From Chloroflexota bacterium (GTDB lineage Bacteria; Chloroflexota; Anaerolineae; Promineifilales; Promineifilaceae), in NCBI GenBank assembly GCA_017993775.1, contig JAGOMA010000012.1:62001-126000 (forward strand): a DNA stretch of 64,000 nt. Direction: 5' to 3'. The notes below the pieces were generated by a model. That model saw only the letters and a list, made by a program, of their open reading frames with translations, had not been told where the DNA came from and made no database searches. Shown one piece after another: positions 44,260-53,648 of the stretch (the first letter of the stretch is position 1; each line of letters opens with the position of its first letter). The position numbers and the translations under genes are program-made.

Positions 44260-45042
44260 TTGAAAACCGGATATCACTTTTTGCCTTCATCCAAACGCAT
44301 CTGGATCATCGGATTCATGGTCCTTTGGGCGTTGTTTCTGTTTGGCGGGTTCCTGTTTGGCGCGCCAGATGCCAGTTACAGCCATCGTATGCCTACCTGG
44401 ACGCGCATGGTCTCTTCCTTCGCGTTGGTCGTTGCCGGTTGGAGTTGGTTCGTTTTCAGCCGCGGGCAGCAGGTCAATCGGTATGCCTTGTTTATTGCTC
44501 TGGGGATGACGTTTGGCTTTCTGGGCGATCTATTTCTGGCGTCTGTGTTGCCCGCGCCTAACCGCGTGCTGACGGGCATTGGCGCTTTCGCTGTCGGGCA
44601 TATCTTTTACATCCTGGCGCTGAGCGGCTTTAGCCGTCGCTTTAATCTCGGCGCGCCGCGCCCAAGATGGGGCATGTTGGTTTTGTGGTGGCTCATCGGA
44701 TTGGCGGGCTGGTTTTTTGTGGTCTTTCGGGGCCAGGACCCGACGATTGTGCATTGGGTGGCGCTGCCCTATGCGCTGCTGTTGGCCAGCACGGCTGGTT
44801 TGGGGGCAGGGCTGGCTGTGCAAGACCGGCGCTTTGTTGCGCTGGCGTTGGGCGGGGCGTTGTTTTTGCTAAGCGATCTCATTTTGGCCGGTGATATGTT
44901 TAGCGATTTGTATTTTCGCCTGATTGGGGATGTCGTCTGGCTGACATATGGCCCGGCGCAGTTGTTGATCGTTTATTCGGTTGGCGCTGCCTGGGAGCGG
45001 GCAGCGTCACCCCCGCCAGCCAGCCATGGAGAACCAGGGTGA
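44260..45042 (+). CDS. YhhN/TMEM86-family membrane protein (lysoplasmalogenase-like)
   Basis: A 260-aa protein with about eight membrane helices. The family motifs GDLFLA (residue about 91), GHIFYILAL and ALGGALFLLSDLILA, then VWLTYGPAQLLIVY, are all present. YhhN proteins hydrolyse the vinyl-ether bond of lysoplasmalogens; activity in this branch is not established. The start is the TTG at 44260, chosen because a strong GGAGGG lies six bases upstream and no nearby ATG has one. The stop overlaps the next gene (GTGA), so translation is coupled. Confidence 0.82.
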   Translation: MKTGYHFLPSSKRIWIIGFMVLWALFLFGGFLFGAPDASYSHRMPTWTRMVSSFALVVAGWSWFVFSRGQQVNRYALFIALGMTFGFLGDLFLASVLPAPNRVLTGIGAFAVGHIFYILALSGFSRRFNLGAPRPRWGMLVLWWLIGLAGWFFVVFRGQDPTIVHWVALPYALLLASTAGLGAGLAVQDRRFVALALGGALFLLSDLILAGDMFSDLYFRLIGDVVWLTYGPAQLLIVYSVGAAWERAASPPPASHGEPG

Positions 45043-45974
45043 AATTTATCCAGCGGCTCTGCCACGACGAAGCGGACTATTGGTGTGTGCGTAACTTTTT
45101 GCGCGAGGTTTTTTTGGCGAACGGCCGTCTCGAAAACAGTTGGCACGTCGCTCGCCTGGACCATTGGCGCTGGCATCTCATCGCTACCTGCCAGATTACC
45201 CCGCCCTTTGCACAGGTCACGGCCGTCTGGGAAACAGACCAGGGTGAACTTGCGGCCGTTTTGCATCCGTATGGCGCTGGCGAAATCCGCCTGCACATCC
45301 AGCCGCGTTACCGCGGCCCGGAGCTGGAGACCGAGATTTTCACCTATGCCCTGGAGCAGTATGCCGAAGAAACGGCGCACGGCCGTCTCCTCATTGTCCC
45401 GGTTTTGGCCGATGATACCCTGCGGCAAGAAACCCTCAGCCGGTTGGGGTTGGTCCGGCAGGCAGGTTGGAACCACCACTACTGGCGCGACCTGACCGAT
45501 CCGCTGCCCGGTTGGCCGCTGCTAGATGGTTATACCTTGCGCTCGATGGGCGACGAGAGCGAGCACCCCGCCCGCAGTTGGTGTTCCTGGCGCGCCTTCC
45601 ACGCCGACGAACCGGATGACCATTACGATGGCGATTCCTCGTGGTATCGCACCTTCCAATCCGCCCCGCTTTACCGGCGTGATCTGGATGTGGTGGCTAT
45701 TGGGCCAGACGGCCGTATCGCTGCATTTTGCACCTGCGCCTATGACGATTACACACGCAGCGCCGTCACCGTTCTGGTTGGCGTCGCCGCCGAACATTGG
45801 CGGCGCGGTCTGGGAAAGGCCGTCATGGGGGAAGGCATGCGCCGTCTCAAACATCTTGGCTGCACCCGCGTCTTCGCTACTGCCGCCAATGAACCGGCCG
45901 ACGCCCTGTATCGCTCGGTCATGCCAAACCATCGGGTGACAGATACCTGGGTAAAGTGGTGGCCATTGGGTTGA
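45039..45974 (+). CDS. GNAT-family N-acetyltransferase (two-domain)
   Basis: A 311-aa protein. The C-terminal half is a GNAT domain with the acetyl-CoA loop VGVAAEHWRRGLGKAVMGEG and the later strand CTRVFATAANEPADALYRSV. The N-terminal half (residues about 1-150) looks like a second, degenerate GNAT fold. The acceptor is not known. It begins with GTG inside the YhhN stop, so the two are coupled. The octamer occurs several times in this gene, giving the NGR, HGR and DGR strings seen in the protein. Confidence 0.85.
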   Translation: MKFIQRLCHDEADYWCVRNFLREVFLANGRLENSWHVARLDHWRWHLIATCQITPPFAQVTAVWETDQGELAAVLHPYGAGEIRLHIQPRYRGPELETEIFTYALEQYAEETAHGRLLIVPVLADDTLRQETLSRLGLVRQAGWNHHYWRDLTDPLPGWPLLDGYTLRSMGDESEHPARSWCSWRAFHADEPDDHYDGDSSWYRTFQSAPLYRRDLDVVAIGPDGRIAAFCTCAYDDYTRSAVTVLVGVAAEHWRRGLGKAVMGEGMRRLKHLGCTRVFATAANEPADALYRSVMPNHRVTDTWVKWWPLG

Positions 45975-46033
45975 AGATTGGAGATCGGAGACTAGAGATT
46001 ATAGACTAGAGGGTGAGCCGGTCTCCAGTCTTC
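45973..46033. repeat. Imperfect hairpin with GGAGA-rich arms
   Basis: GAAGATTGGAGATC (45973-45986) pairs with GGTCTCCAGTCTTC (46020-46033) at 12 of 14 positions. The loop holds a short near-direct repeat (GACTAGAG). It overlaps the GNAT stop codon and probably serves as a terminator, although no U-run follows. Confidence 0.5.
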
Positions 46034-46097
46034 AGCAACTTATTGGGTCCGTGTTCCTTTGGAACTATGTGGTAATTATCATGGGAGAAATTGTACA

Positions 46098-47219
46098 GTG
46101 AATGATGCAAAACGGCCGTCAGTTCTTTTGATTGCCCTGGCCAAGCGTTATGGCGGCGCGGAAGTGCGGGTGTTTGATTTGGCGCGGGCGTTTGACGGCC
46201 GTTTGCCCTACGCCGTCGTTACGATAGAAGGATCGGTGTTGGATGAGCGGCTGGAACAAGCCGGTTTGCAGCGCCGCCCGATGCGCCTGGGGCGCGGCGA
46301 TCCGCGGCTGGCCGGCAAAATCAGACAAATCATTGAGACAGAAGGGTTCCAGATTGTGGATGCCCACAACCCACAATCGCAGATGTGGGGTTTGCTGGCG
46401 GCTAAACGGGCGCGTGTGCCAGTCATGGTTTCTACGGTGCATCTGGCGTACGGCCGTGTGCAAAACGACTCCTATCGCGGCAAACTGTACGAGCAGGTCC
46501 TGCGCCTGAACAAGCGTTGGAACTGCCGTTTTATCACTGTGTCGCAATCCATCCAGAATTATTTGCACGACATCGGCGTGCCCGAAGTGGCGCTGATCGA
46601 CAATACGGTCGATTTGCAGGCGATGGCGGCTGTCGCCCCCGATGGGCAGTGGCGGCAGGTCTTGGGTTGGGGAGAAGATAAGGTGGTGGTTACGGCCGTT
46701 GGCCGCCTGGAGCCGCAAAAAGGCCACAAATATCTGGTGGAGGCCATGCGTCTGGCCGTGCAGGCACAGCCGCACCTGCGCTGCATCATTGTGGGGGAAG
46801 GGCATTTGCGCCCAGACCTGGAGGCGCAAATCGTCGCCGCCGGGCTGGCTGACTACATTCATCTGGCCGGATTTCGCCGCGACATTCCGGCGATCCTGAG
46901 CGCGTCGGATATTTTTTGTTTGTCGTCGCTGGCTGAGGGGCTGCCTTACGCGATGTTGGAGGCGGTGGCTTACCGGCTGCCTCTGCTGGTAACGGCCGTT
47001 GACGGCATGGCCGAGCTGCTGACCGATCAACAAACCGCCCGCCTGGTTCCCGCGTCTGATCCGCAGGCGCTGGCTGATGGCCTGGTCTGGCTGGCGGAGA
47101 ATCCGGCAGAGAGGGCGCGTCTGGCAACGGCCGTTTACCACCTTGTACAAACTCGCTTCGACCCGGAACGCATGATCCGTGAGACGCTGGCGATTTATGG
47201 ATTTGAGCATGGGGCGTGA
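46098..47219 (+). CDS. GT4-family glycosyltransferase
   Basis: A 373-aa GT-B enzyme starting VLLIALAKRYGGAEVRVFDL. The donor half shows TAVGRLEPQKGHKYLVEAM and SLAEGLPYAMLEAVAYRLPL. It is of the same broad type as the two GT4 enzymes at 37.6-40.0 kb, but lies apart from them. The GTG at 46098 is the best start, with GGGAGA about ten bases upstream. The terminal TGA falls in a partial family C repeat. It presumably adds a sugar to a surface glycan. Confidence 0.88.
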   Translation: MNDAKRPSVLLIALAKRYGGAEVRVFDLARAFDGRLPYAVVTIEGSVLDERLEQAGLQRRPMRLGRGDPRLAGKIRQIIETEGFQIVDAHNPQSQMWGLLAAKRARVPVMVSTVHLAYGRVQNDSYRGKLYEQVLRLNKRWNCRFITVSQSIQNYLHDIGVPEVALIDNTVDLQAMAAVAPDGQWRQVLGWGEDKVVVTAVGRLEPQKGHKYLVEAMRLAVQAQPHLRCIIVGEGHLRPDLEAQIVAAGLADYIHLAGFRRDIPAILSASDIFCLSSLAEGLPYAMLEAVAYRLPLLVTAVDGMAELLTDQQTARLVPASDPQALADGLVWLAENPAERARLATAVYHLVQTRFDPERMIRETLAIYGFEHGA

Positions 47220-47250
47220 TGCGGTCCATCACACATCAGGCATCAGGTTC
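47214..47250. repeat. Degenerate family C inverted repeat
   Basis: GCGTGATGCGG faces CATCACACATCAGGCATCA. It is shorter and less regular than the copies at 48463 and 54587, and it overlaps the stop codon of the GT4 gene. It lies between converging genes. Confidence 0.4.
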
Positions 47251-47252
47251 CG

Positions 47253-48407
47253 TTATTCGCGTTTTGCCTTTTCCCACAACACCGACTGTTTGCCAGAAAG
47301 CAGCCGCCACAACCCCTGCAGCGAAGAAAAATTACCGCTGACGATGTAATAGGCGGCTGCGGGAATTTTGGCTTTTTTCTGTCGTTTTTCGGCCAGCCAG
47401 CCCAGACCGGCCAGCCCATACACTGCCAGTTGCCCGGCAAATGTCAGCTGCATGAGGAATTGGGCCGACCGCCGCAGGAGAACGGCCGTATTGGCAACCA
47501 GGGCCAGAATCATAAAAAAGGGCAGCAGCAAGCGCAGGAATTTGTGCGAAACGAGCTGGAACAGGCCTGCCGGGTGCTGCCAGGGCCACCACTGCGGCTT
47601 AAATAAGAGCTGATACCGTCCGGCGCTGATGCGCCGCCGCCGCGTCAGTTCGTCGGCGGTGGATTCGGAGGCGGTTTCCCAGCAAACGGCTTCTGATTCG
47701 TATAGCACGCTTAGTCCCTGACGCAAAACCAGGGTGGACAGGTAGGCGTCGTCGTTGATGACCTCGGGTGGGATGGGCGCGAACACCGCCCGGCGCAGAG
47801 CGAACATTTCGCCGACAACGGCGATGGTGCTGCCGGTTTGGCTTTCCCAGGTTTTGATGGCGGATTCGTAGCGCCAGTACAGCCCAGACGATTGGCTGAC
47901 GCCGCCCGGGCCGGGTTTGACGGTTTTGTTGCCGCTGACACCTCCGATACGGCCGTTCTGGAAATGGCGCAGCAGCTTCAGCAGGGCATCCGGTTGGTAG
48001 AATGCGTTGGCGTCGGAAAAGACGATGATGTCGCCACGGGCGACGGCCGTGGCGCGGTTCATGGCCGCGCTTTTGCCCCGTCGAACCGGATCATGCAGCA
48101 GGCGGATTCCCCGTTCCTGGAACCTGGCGGCGAGAACGGCCGTGTCGTCAGTAGAGCCATCCGTTACCACAATGATCTCTAGTAAATCGGTCGGGTAATC
48201 CAGCGCTAAACTGTTTTCTAGCTTTTCCACCATCACCGCGGCTTCATTGTAGGCAGTGATGATCAGGCTGGCAGAGGGCGTGTACAGATCAGAAGATGCG
48301 TTCGCTGGCCGCCAACGCGCCCACAAGGCAACAATGACCGGATAGATTGCATAGTGGTACCCCAAAACCCCGATGCTAAATGCCGTAAGAAACGTAAAAA
48401 ATTCCAT
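47253..48407 (-). CDS. GT2-family processive-type glycosyltransferase with membrane helices
   Basis: A 384-aa protein. It has one N-terminal membrane helix (residues about 5-25), a GT-A domain (LIITAYNEAAVMVEKL, DGSTDDT, the DxD-like motif FSDANA near residue 130, GEMFALRR, and an RRRISAGRYQ motif reminiscent of QxxRW), then two or three C-terminal helices. This plan is that of hyaluronan/cellulose synthase-like GT2 enzymes, which can extend and export a polymer. An ATG at 48407 is used; a GTG lies one codon earlier. It is encoded alone on the minus strand. Confidence 0.87.
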   Translation of the reverse strand: MEFFTFLTAFSIGVLGYHYAIYPVIVALWARWRPANASSDLYTPSASLIITAYNEAAVMVEKLENSLALDYPTDLLEIIVVTDGSTDDTAVLAARFQERGIRLLHDPVRRGKSAAMNRATAVARGDIIVFSDANAFYQPDALLKLLRHFQNGRIGGVSGNKTVKPGPGGVSQSSGLYWRYESAIKTWESQTGSTIAVVGEMFALRRAVFAPIPPEVINDDAYLSTLVLRQGLSVLYESEAVCWETASESTADELTRRRRISAGRYQLLFKPQWWPWQHPAGLFQLVSHKFLRLLLPFFMILALVANTAVLLRRSAQFLMQLTFAGQLAVYGLAGLGWLAEKRQKKAKIPAAAYYIVSGNFSSLQGLWRLLSGKQSVLWEKAKRE

Positions 48408-48462
48408 CACTTATTGATCCAGTAAAAATTAGAGGGACTCTGGGATTTCGTGGGATTTTGAC

Positions 48463-48529
48463 TGATGCGTGATGCGTGATGCGTGGTGTGTGAAGTCTCT
48501 CTGGTCACATGTCACGTATCACCCATCAT
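48463..48529. repeat. Family C inverted repeat with tandem GCGTGAT units
   Basis: Tandem TGATGCG units (48463-48485) face TCACGTATCACCCATCA (48511-48527). The loop CTCTCTGGTCACA is the reverse complement of the loop in the copy at 54587-54643, so the two copies are inserted in opposite orientation. Confidence 0.65.
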
Positions 48530-48568
48530 TGGGTGTCAACTCCCTGAATTCCTGAAGAGCCAAAATAA

Positions 48569-48600
48569 AAAGCGGTATCACCGAAAAATGATACCGCTTT
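48569..48600. terminator. Bidirectional intrinsic terminator
   Basis: A 12-bp perfect stem (AAAGCGGTATCA with TGATACCGCTTT) and an A-rich loop. An A-run on one side and a T-run on the other suit termination of the leftward SufT-like transcript. Confidence 0.7.
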
Positions 48601-48635
48601 ATCTTGCAATTGCGAAAACCGCCGACGGGGAAAAA

Positions 48636-48941
48636 CTAAAATAACCCCCAATCGCCGCCGGCCCCTTCCTCCATCATAGAAGGATCCCAGAGTTCTGTGC
48701 CAATTTCTACTTCAATCCCGCCGGTCATCACTTGCATACCAACCATCCGCACCTGTTCAATAATTTGCGGGCCATACGGGCAGAAGGGAGTGGTTAGGAT
48801 CATGGTGATTTTGGCCAGGTCGTTTTCCGCATCAATATCTATCTGGCGCAGCAGGCCAAGTTCAACAACATTCAGGCCGATTTCAGGATCGATAACTGAA
48901 CGAAGGGATTCGATGAGTTCTTCTTCTTTACTCATTATCAT
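48636..48941 (-). CDS. SufT/MIP18-like iron-sulfur assembly protein (DUF59)
   Basis: A 101-aa DUF59 protein with DPEIGLNVVELGLLRQI near residue 18 and the conserved cysteine in TTPFCPYGPQI. SufT-type proteins help iron-sulfur clusters reach their targets. The ATG at 48941 has GAGGAG upstream; a second ATG two codons later lacks correct spacing. It follows sufR by 15 bases on the same strand, so it is cotranscribed with the regulator, away from the structural suf genes. Confidence 0.88.
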   Translation of the reverse strand: MIMSKEEELIESLRSVIDPEIGLNVVELGLLRQIDIDAENDLAKITMILTTPFCPYGPQIIEQVRMVGMQVMTGGIEVEIGTELWDPSMMEEGAGGDWGLF

Positions 48942-48956
48942 GATTAGGCTCCTCGT

Positions 48957-49613
48957 TTATGTGCCATTTTGCGACGAGGGGTTGGCCGGAATGGAAAACT
49001 GGCAGCAATCGTCGCCTTTTAACATGCAGCTGTGCTGTTTGATGGGAGTTTGCATCACACTGACGATCAATTCTTTGTCCAGTGTGCACACTTCGGCGTG
49101 ATTGGCTCCCACGGAAAGGTAAGGGCAGCTGTATTCGATAATATGGTATTGACCGTCGATTAGTTCCCAGCGGGCCAGAAACCCTTCATCGGCCAAAATA
49201 TCCATCAGGTAAGTGAGTCGGTTTTCAAAGGAAAGGGCTTCAAATTTGCCGCGATGCCGGGCCACGATCCGTTCGACCGCGCTGCCAAAAATGTCGTCGA
49301 CCGTTTGTTGGGGCAGGCGCATTTTCATTTCGTCGAGCAGGATGTTGGTGAGGTGGACGTATTTTTGCGGGAATAGTTCGTGGCCTTCTTCGCTGAGGCT
49401 GTAGACGTAATACGGCCGTCCCACCTTCCGTCTCACGCTGTCAACCATAATCAAGCCATCGGCTTGCAGAGCATTGAGATGGTGTCGGACGGTAACCGGC
49501 GAGACGTCGGCTGCTTCGGCCAAGTCTTCAACTTTAAGTTGACTGGCGTTCTTTAGAGCATGCAAAATAACGTCTCGCGTACTCTGTTTATGATTGCTTG
49601 TAGCTAATTTCAC
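48957..49613 (-). CDS. sufR: SufR-type iron-sulfur-sensing repressor
   Basis: A 218-aa DeoR/ArsR-like winged-helix protein. Residues 10-70 form the DNA-binding domain (STRDVILHALK, VSPVTVRHHLNALQADGL). The C-terminal half carries the cluster cysteines Cys163, Cys176 and Cys196 plus Cys203/204 in the SufR pattern CPYLSVGANHAEVC and CMLKGDDCCQF. In cyanobacteria, SufR with an intact cluster represses the suf genes and itself. The GTG at 49613 has AAGGA eight bases upstream; longer frames would start inside its own promoter. It diverges from sufC. Confidence 0.93.
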   Translation of the reverse strand: MKLATSNHKQSTRDVILHALKNASQLKVEDLAEAADVSPVTVRHHLNALQADGLIMVDSVRRKVGRPYYVYSLSEEGHELFPQKYVHLTNILLDEMKMRLPQQTVDDIFGSAVERIVARHRGKFEALSFENRLTYLMDILADEGFLARWELIDGQYHIIEYSCPYLSVGANHAEVCTLDKELIVSVMQTPIKQHSCMLKGDDCCQFSIPANPSSQNGT

Positions 49614-49640
49614 GTTAGAATTCCTTTTTATCCAGGCAGG

Positions 49641-49669
49641 ATTATAGCAACAGCAGGGGGTTTTGTCAA
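49641..49669 (-). promoter_or_regulatory. Sigma-70 promoter of sufR
   Basis: On the minus strand, perfect TTGACA (49669-49664), a 17-base spacer and perfect TATAAT (49646-49641), placing the start about 25 bases before the sufR GTG. Confidence 0.85.
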
Positions 49670-49702
49670 TTAAAGTTATTTTTATTATTAATTTAATAAA
49701 AA

Positions 49703-49731
49703 TTGACATTAACCGGTTCACGTGCTATAAT
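49703..49731 (+). promoter_or_regulatory. Sigma-70 promoter of the suf operon
   Basis: Perfect TTGACA (49703-49708), 17 bases, perfect TATAAT (49726-49731). The spacer starts with the palindrome TTAACCGGTTCA, a candidate operator. The 33 bases to the opposing -35 box are almost pure A/T and flanked by TGTCAATT/AATTGACA, so one bound SufR could shut both promoters. Confidence 0.85.
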
Positions 49732-49805
49732 CCCGCATGATTAAAGCGGTAGAATTACCCATTCTCGAAGCGTAAAAAAAGATTATTTAGGAGACACAAC
49801 TACCG

Positions 49806-50588
49806 ATGACCGTTGCTTTAGAAATAAAAAATTTGCACGCCAGTATTGGCGAGCAGCCAATTCTGAAAGGAATTAATCTGTTGATCAAGCAGGGCGAAAT
49901 TCACGCCCTGATGGGGCCAAATGGTTCTGGCAAAAGTACGTTAGCCTATACCCTGGCGGGCCATCCCGCTTATGATCCGACCGCAGGGCAGGTGATTTAT
50001 GATGGGCAAGACCTGCTGGAAATGGAACCCGACGAGCGCTCGCGCGCCGGTCTTTTTCTGGCTTTTCAGTATCCGGCGGCCGTTCCGGGCGTGACTCTGG
50101 CCAAATTTTTGCGCCAGACCATCAACTCGCGCCGTCAGGCTGAAAACCCTGAAGACAGCGGCATTTCTATCCCTGCATTTCGCCGGCTGCTGAAAGAAAA
50201 GATGGATATGTTGGGCATCGACCATAAATTTGCCGGCCGTTATCTGAATGAGGGTTTTTCTGGCGGCGAAAAGAAGCGCGTAGAGATTTTGCAAATGGCT
50301 ACCGTGGAGCCAAAAATCGCTATTATGGACGAGACGGACTCTGGCCTGGATATTGACGCGCTGCGTGTGGTCTCCGAGGGCGCGATGCGTCTGTATCGTG
50401 AAATGAATATGGGTATGTTGGTGATTACCCATTACCAGCGAATTTTGAACTATATTCAGCCGGACTATATTCATATTATGCTAGACGGCCGTATCGTCGA
50501 AAGCGGTGGCCCCGACCTGGCGCTCAAACTCGAAGAAGAAGGCTACGACTGGCTCCGCGAGAAGTATGGCATAACGGAAACGGCATAG
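49806..50588 (+). CDS. sufC: Fe-S assembly ATPase SufC
   Basis: A 260-aa ABC-type ATPase that drives the SufBCD scaffold. Walker A is GPNGSGKSTL near residue 38, the signature SGGEKKRVEI near 153, and Walker B IAIMDETDSGLD near 176, followed by the switch His in VITHYQR. It is soluble and works without a membrane domain. It is the first gene of the rightward suf operon, with AGGAGA upstream. SufB follows after 62 bases. Confidence 0.96.
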   Translation: MTVALEIKNLHASIGEQPILKGINLLIKQGEIHALMGPNGSGKSTLAYTLAGHPAYDPTAGQVIYDGQDLLEMEPDERSRAGLFLAFQYPAAVPGVTLAKFLRQTINSRRQAENPEDSGISIPAFRRLLKEKMDMLGIDHKFAGRYLNEGFSGGEKKRVEILQMATVEPKIAIMDETDSGLDIDALRVVSEGAMRLYREMNMGMLVITHYQRILNYIQPDYIHIMLDGRIVESGGPDLALKLEEEGYDWLREKYGITETA

Positions 50589-50650
50589 ACACTTTTCAGC
50601 AGGTGGCATCGTTGCCACAATCCTGTCGAAATTTGTAGGGAGTATGAATC

Positions 50651-52096
50651 ATGGCAGATATTGAACGCGAATTAACGCGCGAATTAAGCGAAGAAGAAGT
50701 CGTTGCCAGCGTCAACTCGGATTATGCCACTAAATATGGCTTTGCTGACGTTGAAGACTACGTGTTTAAGGCTAAAAGAGGTTTGGATGCGGACGTGATT
50801 CGGGCGATGTCCATATCCAAAAATGAGCCGCAGTGGATGTTGGACATCCGTATGAAGGCGTATGAACACTTTCTAAGTCGGCCAGTGCCTACTTGGGGCG
50901 CTGATTTAGGGGAAATTGATTTCGACGAGATTTACTACTACATCAAACCCAGCGAGCGGGAAGGCGATAATTGGGATGATATTCCCAGTTATATCAAAGA
51001 CACCTTCAATAAACTGGGCATCCCCGACGCCGAGCAAAAATATCTCTCTGGCGTAGCCGCGCAGTACGAATCCGAAGTTGTTTACCACAACATCAAAAAG
51101 GATTTGGAAGAAAAGGGTGTTGTGTTCCTGGGCATGGATGAGGGGCTGCGGCAGTACCCCGACATGGTGAAGGAATACTTTGGCACGGTTATTCCCTTTA
51201 ATGACAACAAATTTGCGGCTTTGAATACGGCCGTATGGTCCGGCGGCAGCTTCATTTATGTTCCACCCGGTGTCCATGTGGAAATGCCCCTACAGGCGTA
51301 CTTCCGCATCAACGCCAAGAATGCCGGACAGTTCGAACGCACTCTAATTATTGTGGATGAAGGCGCCTACGTTCATTACGTCGAAGGTTGCACCGCCCCC
51401 ATCTACTCGAGCGATTCACTCCATTCGGCCGTGGTTGAAGTGCTGGTGCGCAAAGGCGCGCGATGCCGCTACACAACCATCCAGAACTGGTCCAACAACG
51501 TCTATAATTTGGTCACCAAACGGGCCGTCGCCGAAGAAAACGCCACCATGGAATGGGTCGATGGCAACCTGGGTTCCAAAATCACCATGAAATACCCCGC
51601 CGTGTACATGGTGGGCGAAGGGGCGCATGGCGAGATTCTTTCCATCGCTTTCGCTGGTAAAGGGCAGCACCTGGATGCTGGCGGCAAAGTCGTGCATGTG
51701 GCGCCTAATACCACCAGCCGTATCATTTCCAAGTCGATTAGCAAGGGCGGCGGCCGCGCTTCCTATCGCGGGCTGCTGAAAGTGGAAAAGAACGCCGAAA
51801 ATTGCAAATCGAACGTGGTATGCGATGCCCTGCTTTTGGACCCCGAAAGCCGGTCGGACACCTACCCTTACATCGAAATTGACGCCGAGGATGTGACTGT
51901 GGGCCATGAGGCTTCCGTAAGTAAGGTTGGCGAAGAACAGCTTTTCTATCTAATGAGCCGCGGCATTCCCGAAGATATGGCTACCTCGATGATTGTGAAC
52001 GGCTTCATTGAGCCGTTGGTGAAGGAACTGCCGATGGAATACGCCATCGAAATGAACCGTCTGATTCAATTGCAGATGGAAGGCAGCATCGGGTAA
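50651..52096 (+). CDS. sufB: Fe-S cluster scaffold protein SufB
   Basis: A 481-aa SufB, the subunit on which the [4Fe-4S] cluster is built. It has the long N-terminal helical part ([20 protein letters not shown]) that distinguishes SufB from SufD, and the right-handed beta-helix core. Conserved Cys residues occur in [20 protein letters not shown] and [13 protein letters not shown]. The C-terminal helical region ends [21 protein letters not shown] precedes the ATG. The length matches the family (about 470-495). Confidence 0.96.
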   Translation: MADIERELTRELSEEEVVASVNSDYATKYGFADVEDYVFKAKRGLDADVIRAMSISKNEPQWMLDIRMKAYEHFLSRPVPTWGADLGEIDFDEIYYYIKPSEREGDNWDDIPSYIKDTFNKLGIPDAEQKYLSGVAAQYESEVVYHNIKKDLEEKGVVFLGMDEGLRQYPDMVKEYFGTVIPFNDNKFAALNTAVWSGGSFIYVPPGVHVEMPLQAYFRINAKNAGQFERTLIIVDEGAYVHYVEGCTAPIYSSDSLHSAVVEVLVRKGARCRYTTIQNWSNNVYNLVTKRAVAEENATMEWVDGNLGSKITMKYPAVYMVGEGAHGEILSIAFAGKGQHLDAGGKVVHVAPNTTSRIISKSISKGGGRASYRGLLKVEKNAENCKSNVVCDALLLDPESRSDTYPYIEIDAEDVTVGHEASVSKVGEEQLFYLMSRGIPEDMATSMIVNGFIEPLVKELPMEYAIEMNRLIQLQMEGSIG

Positions 52097-52156
52097 GAAT
52101 AATTAAAATGTGAACGGGGAATTGTATCGCTACAATTCGCTTCATTGTTGAATAAA

Positions 52157-53452
52157 ATGACAAATTTTACGAAAGAAGCAGTAAAACAATTATCAGCTTA
52201 CTTGAACGAGCCAGATTGGATGTTGGCCTTGCGGCTGCAAGCGTTTGATGTGTATGAAAGCCTGCCGATGCCGACTACCCAACTGGAAGATTGGCGGCGC
52301 ACGGATTTGCGCCGTTTAAAATTAGACGAATTTGGCCCTTCGGTGAATGGTGATGCTGGCGCTGACGCCACTATCCCTGATTATCTGGGTAAACAGCTGA
52401 CCACGGACGAAGCTGGTGGCAATATGCTGCAAGTAGATGGCGTGGTGAAGGCGCTGACACTGAGCGATGCGTTGAAGGCGCAGGGTGTGATATTTTGTGA
52501 TATGCACACGGCCGTTACCCAATATCCGAATCTCGTGCAAAAACATTTCATGACCGAAGGCGTGCGCATAGACGAAGGTAAATTCGCCGCCTTGCATGGC
52601 GCATTTTGGCGCGGCGGCACCTTCTTGTACGTGCCGAAAAACGTCAAAGCGGCCGCCCCCTTGCACAGCGTGTTGTGGGTGGAGAATGGCAAAACTTTTA
52701 CCCACACCCTGGTTATCGTGGAAGAAAGCGCGGAAGTCATCTTTATGGATGAATATGCGTCGGCGAATGGGCAGCAGGCCGGGATTCACAATGGGGTTAT
52801 CGAATTATTGGTGCGCGACAATGCCAGCCTGATCTATGCCGGTCTGCAAGATTTTGGCACGAACATGTGGCAGTTTAACCACGAACGGGGCCGCGTAGGC
52901 CGCGACGGCAAGTTGGACTGGGTGACGAGCATGATGGGCACGCGCCTGACGAAAGCGTTCCAGACGATGGAACTGGATCGGCCGGGGGCGTGGGGTCGGA
53001 TGAGCGGCATTTTCTTCACAAACGGCCGTCAACATCTGGACCTGGACACGCAGCAAAACCACAACGCCGAAGACACCACCAGCGACCTCCTCTACAAAGG
53101 CGCGCTCAAAGACAAATCGCGCACTGTCTGGCAGGGCATGATCAAAGCGCTGCCCGGTTCGCAGCGAATAGATGGCTTTCAGGCCAACCGCAACCTGATG
53201 CTGGACAAAACAGCCCGCGCCGATTCCATCCCCGGTCTGGAGATCGAGGCCGATGACGTGCGCTGCACCCATGCGTCGGCCATTGGCAAGCTAGACCCGG
53301 AAGAGTTGTTCTATTTGATGAGTCGGGGGATTCCCCGGAAAACGGCCGTAGAAATGTCGGTTCAAGGATTCTTCGACCCGCTCATGCGGCGTATTCCATT
53401 TGAGGGCATCCGCGAGCGTATCTTTGGGCGCATTGTTGAAAAGCTTGGTTAA
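52157..53452 (+). CDS. sufD: Fe-S cluster assembly protein SufD
   Basis: A 431-aa SufD, the partner of SufB in the SufB-SufC2-SufD complex, needed for iron entry. It shows the N-terminal ALRLQAFDVYESLPMPTTQL and DWRRTDLRRLKLDEFG, a beta-helix core, and the C-terminal [20 protein letters not shown] and FFDPLMRRIPF. The ATG at 52157 is the likely start; a TTG lies four codons earlier. No good ribosome site is seen, so translation may depend on coupling. Confidence 0.94.
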   Translation: MTNFTKEAVKQLSAYLNEPDWMLALRLQAFDVYESLPMPTTQLEDWRRTDLRRLKLDEFGPSVNGDAGADATIPDYLGKQLTTDEAGGNMLQVDGVVKALTLSDALKAQGVIFCDMHTAVTQYPNLVQKHFMTEGVRIDEGKFAALHGAFWRGGTFLYVPKNVKAAAPLHSVLWVENGKTFTHTLVIVEESAEVIFMDEYASANGQQAGIHNGVIELLVRDNASLIYAGLQDFGTNMWQFNHERGRVGRDGKLDWVTSMMGTRLTKAFQTMELDRPGAWGRMSGIFFTNGRQHLDLDTQQNHNAEDTTSDLLYKGALKDKSRTVWQGMIKALPGSQRIDGFQANRNLMLDKTARADSIPGLEIEADDVRCTHASAIGKLDPEELFYLMSRGIPRKTAVEMSVQGFFDPLMRRIPFEGIRERIFGRIVEKLG

Positions 53453-53554
53453 TTTCATGGGCGTATCTAGACTTCGAGTTATCTCGAATGATGGGTGCTT
53501 GTGTTTAAGGCGGGAGAGCTGACTTCCCCGCCTGGAATGAATTGAATTCAAGGC

Positions 53555-53618
53555 AAACGGTGGCAGCGACTCTCGCCATTCCCAAGAAAACCTGGGTGGC
53601 AGCGCGGCCACCGTTTTT
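53555..53618 (+). terminator. Attenuator-like hairpin between sufD and the sulfurtransferase
   Basis: AAACGGTGGC (53555-53564) can pair with GCCACCGTTT (53607-53616), and GGTGGC (53595-53600) competes for the same right arm; TTTTT follows. Two alternative left arms for one terminator suggest partial termination that tunes the downstream genes. The controlling signal is unknown. Confidence 0.5.
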
Positions 53619-53648
53619 GATCTAAACCACTTAAAGTAGGAGTTCGAC

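Noticed and set aside
46119-47210. Long open frames antisense to real genes (for example this one, and 2948-3529)
   Set aside because: They lie opposite well-recognised genes, have biased composition and no domains. High GC at third positions explains them.
53555-53618. T-box antiterminator
   Set aside because: GGGTGGCAGCGCGG resembles a T-box sequence, but the required pairing segment downstream and a stem I are missing.
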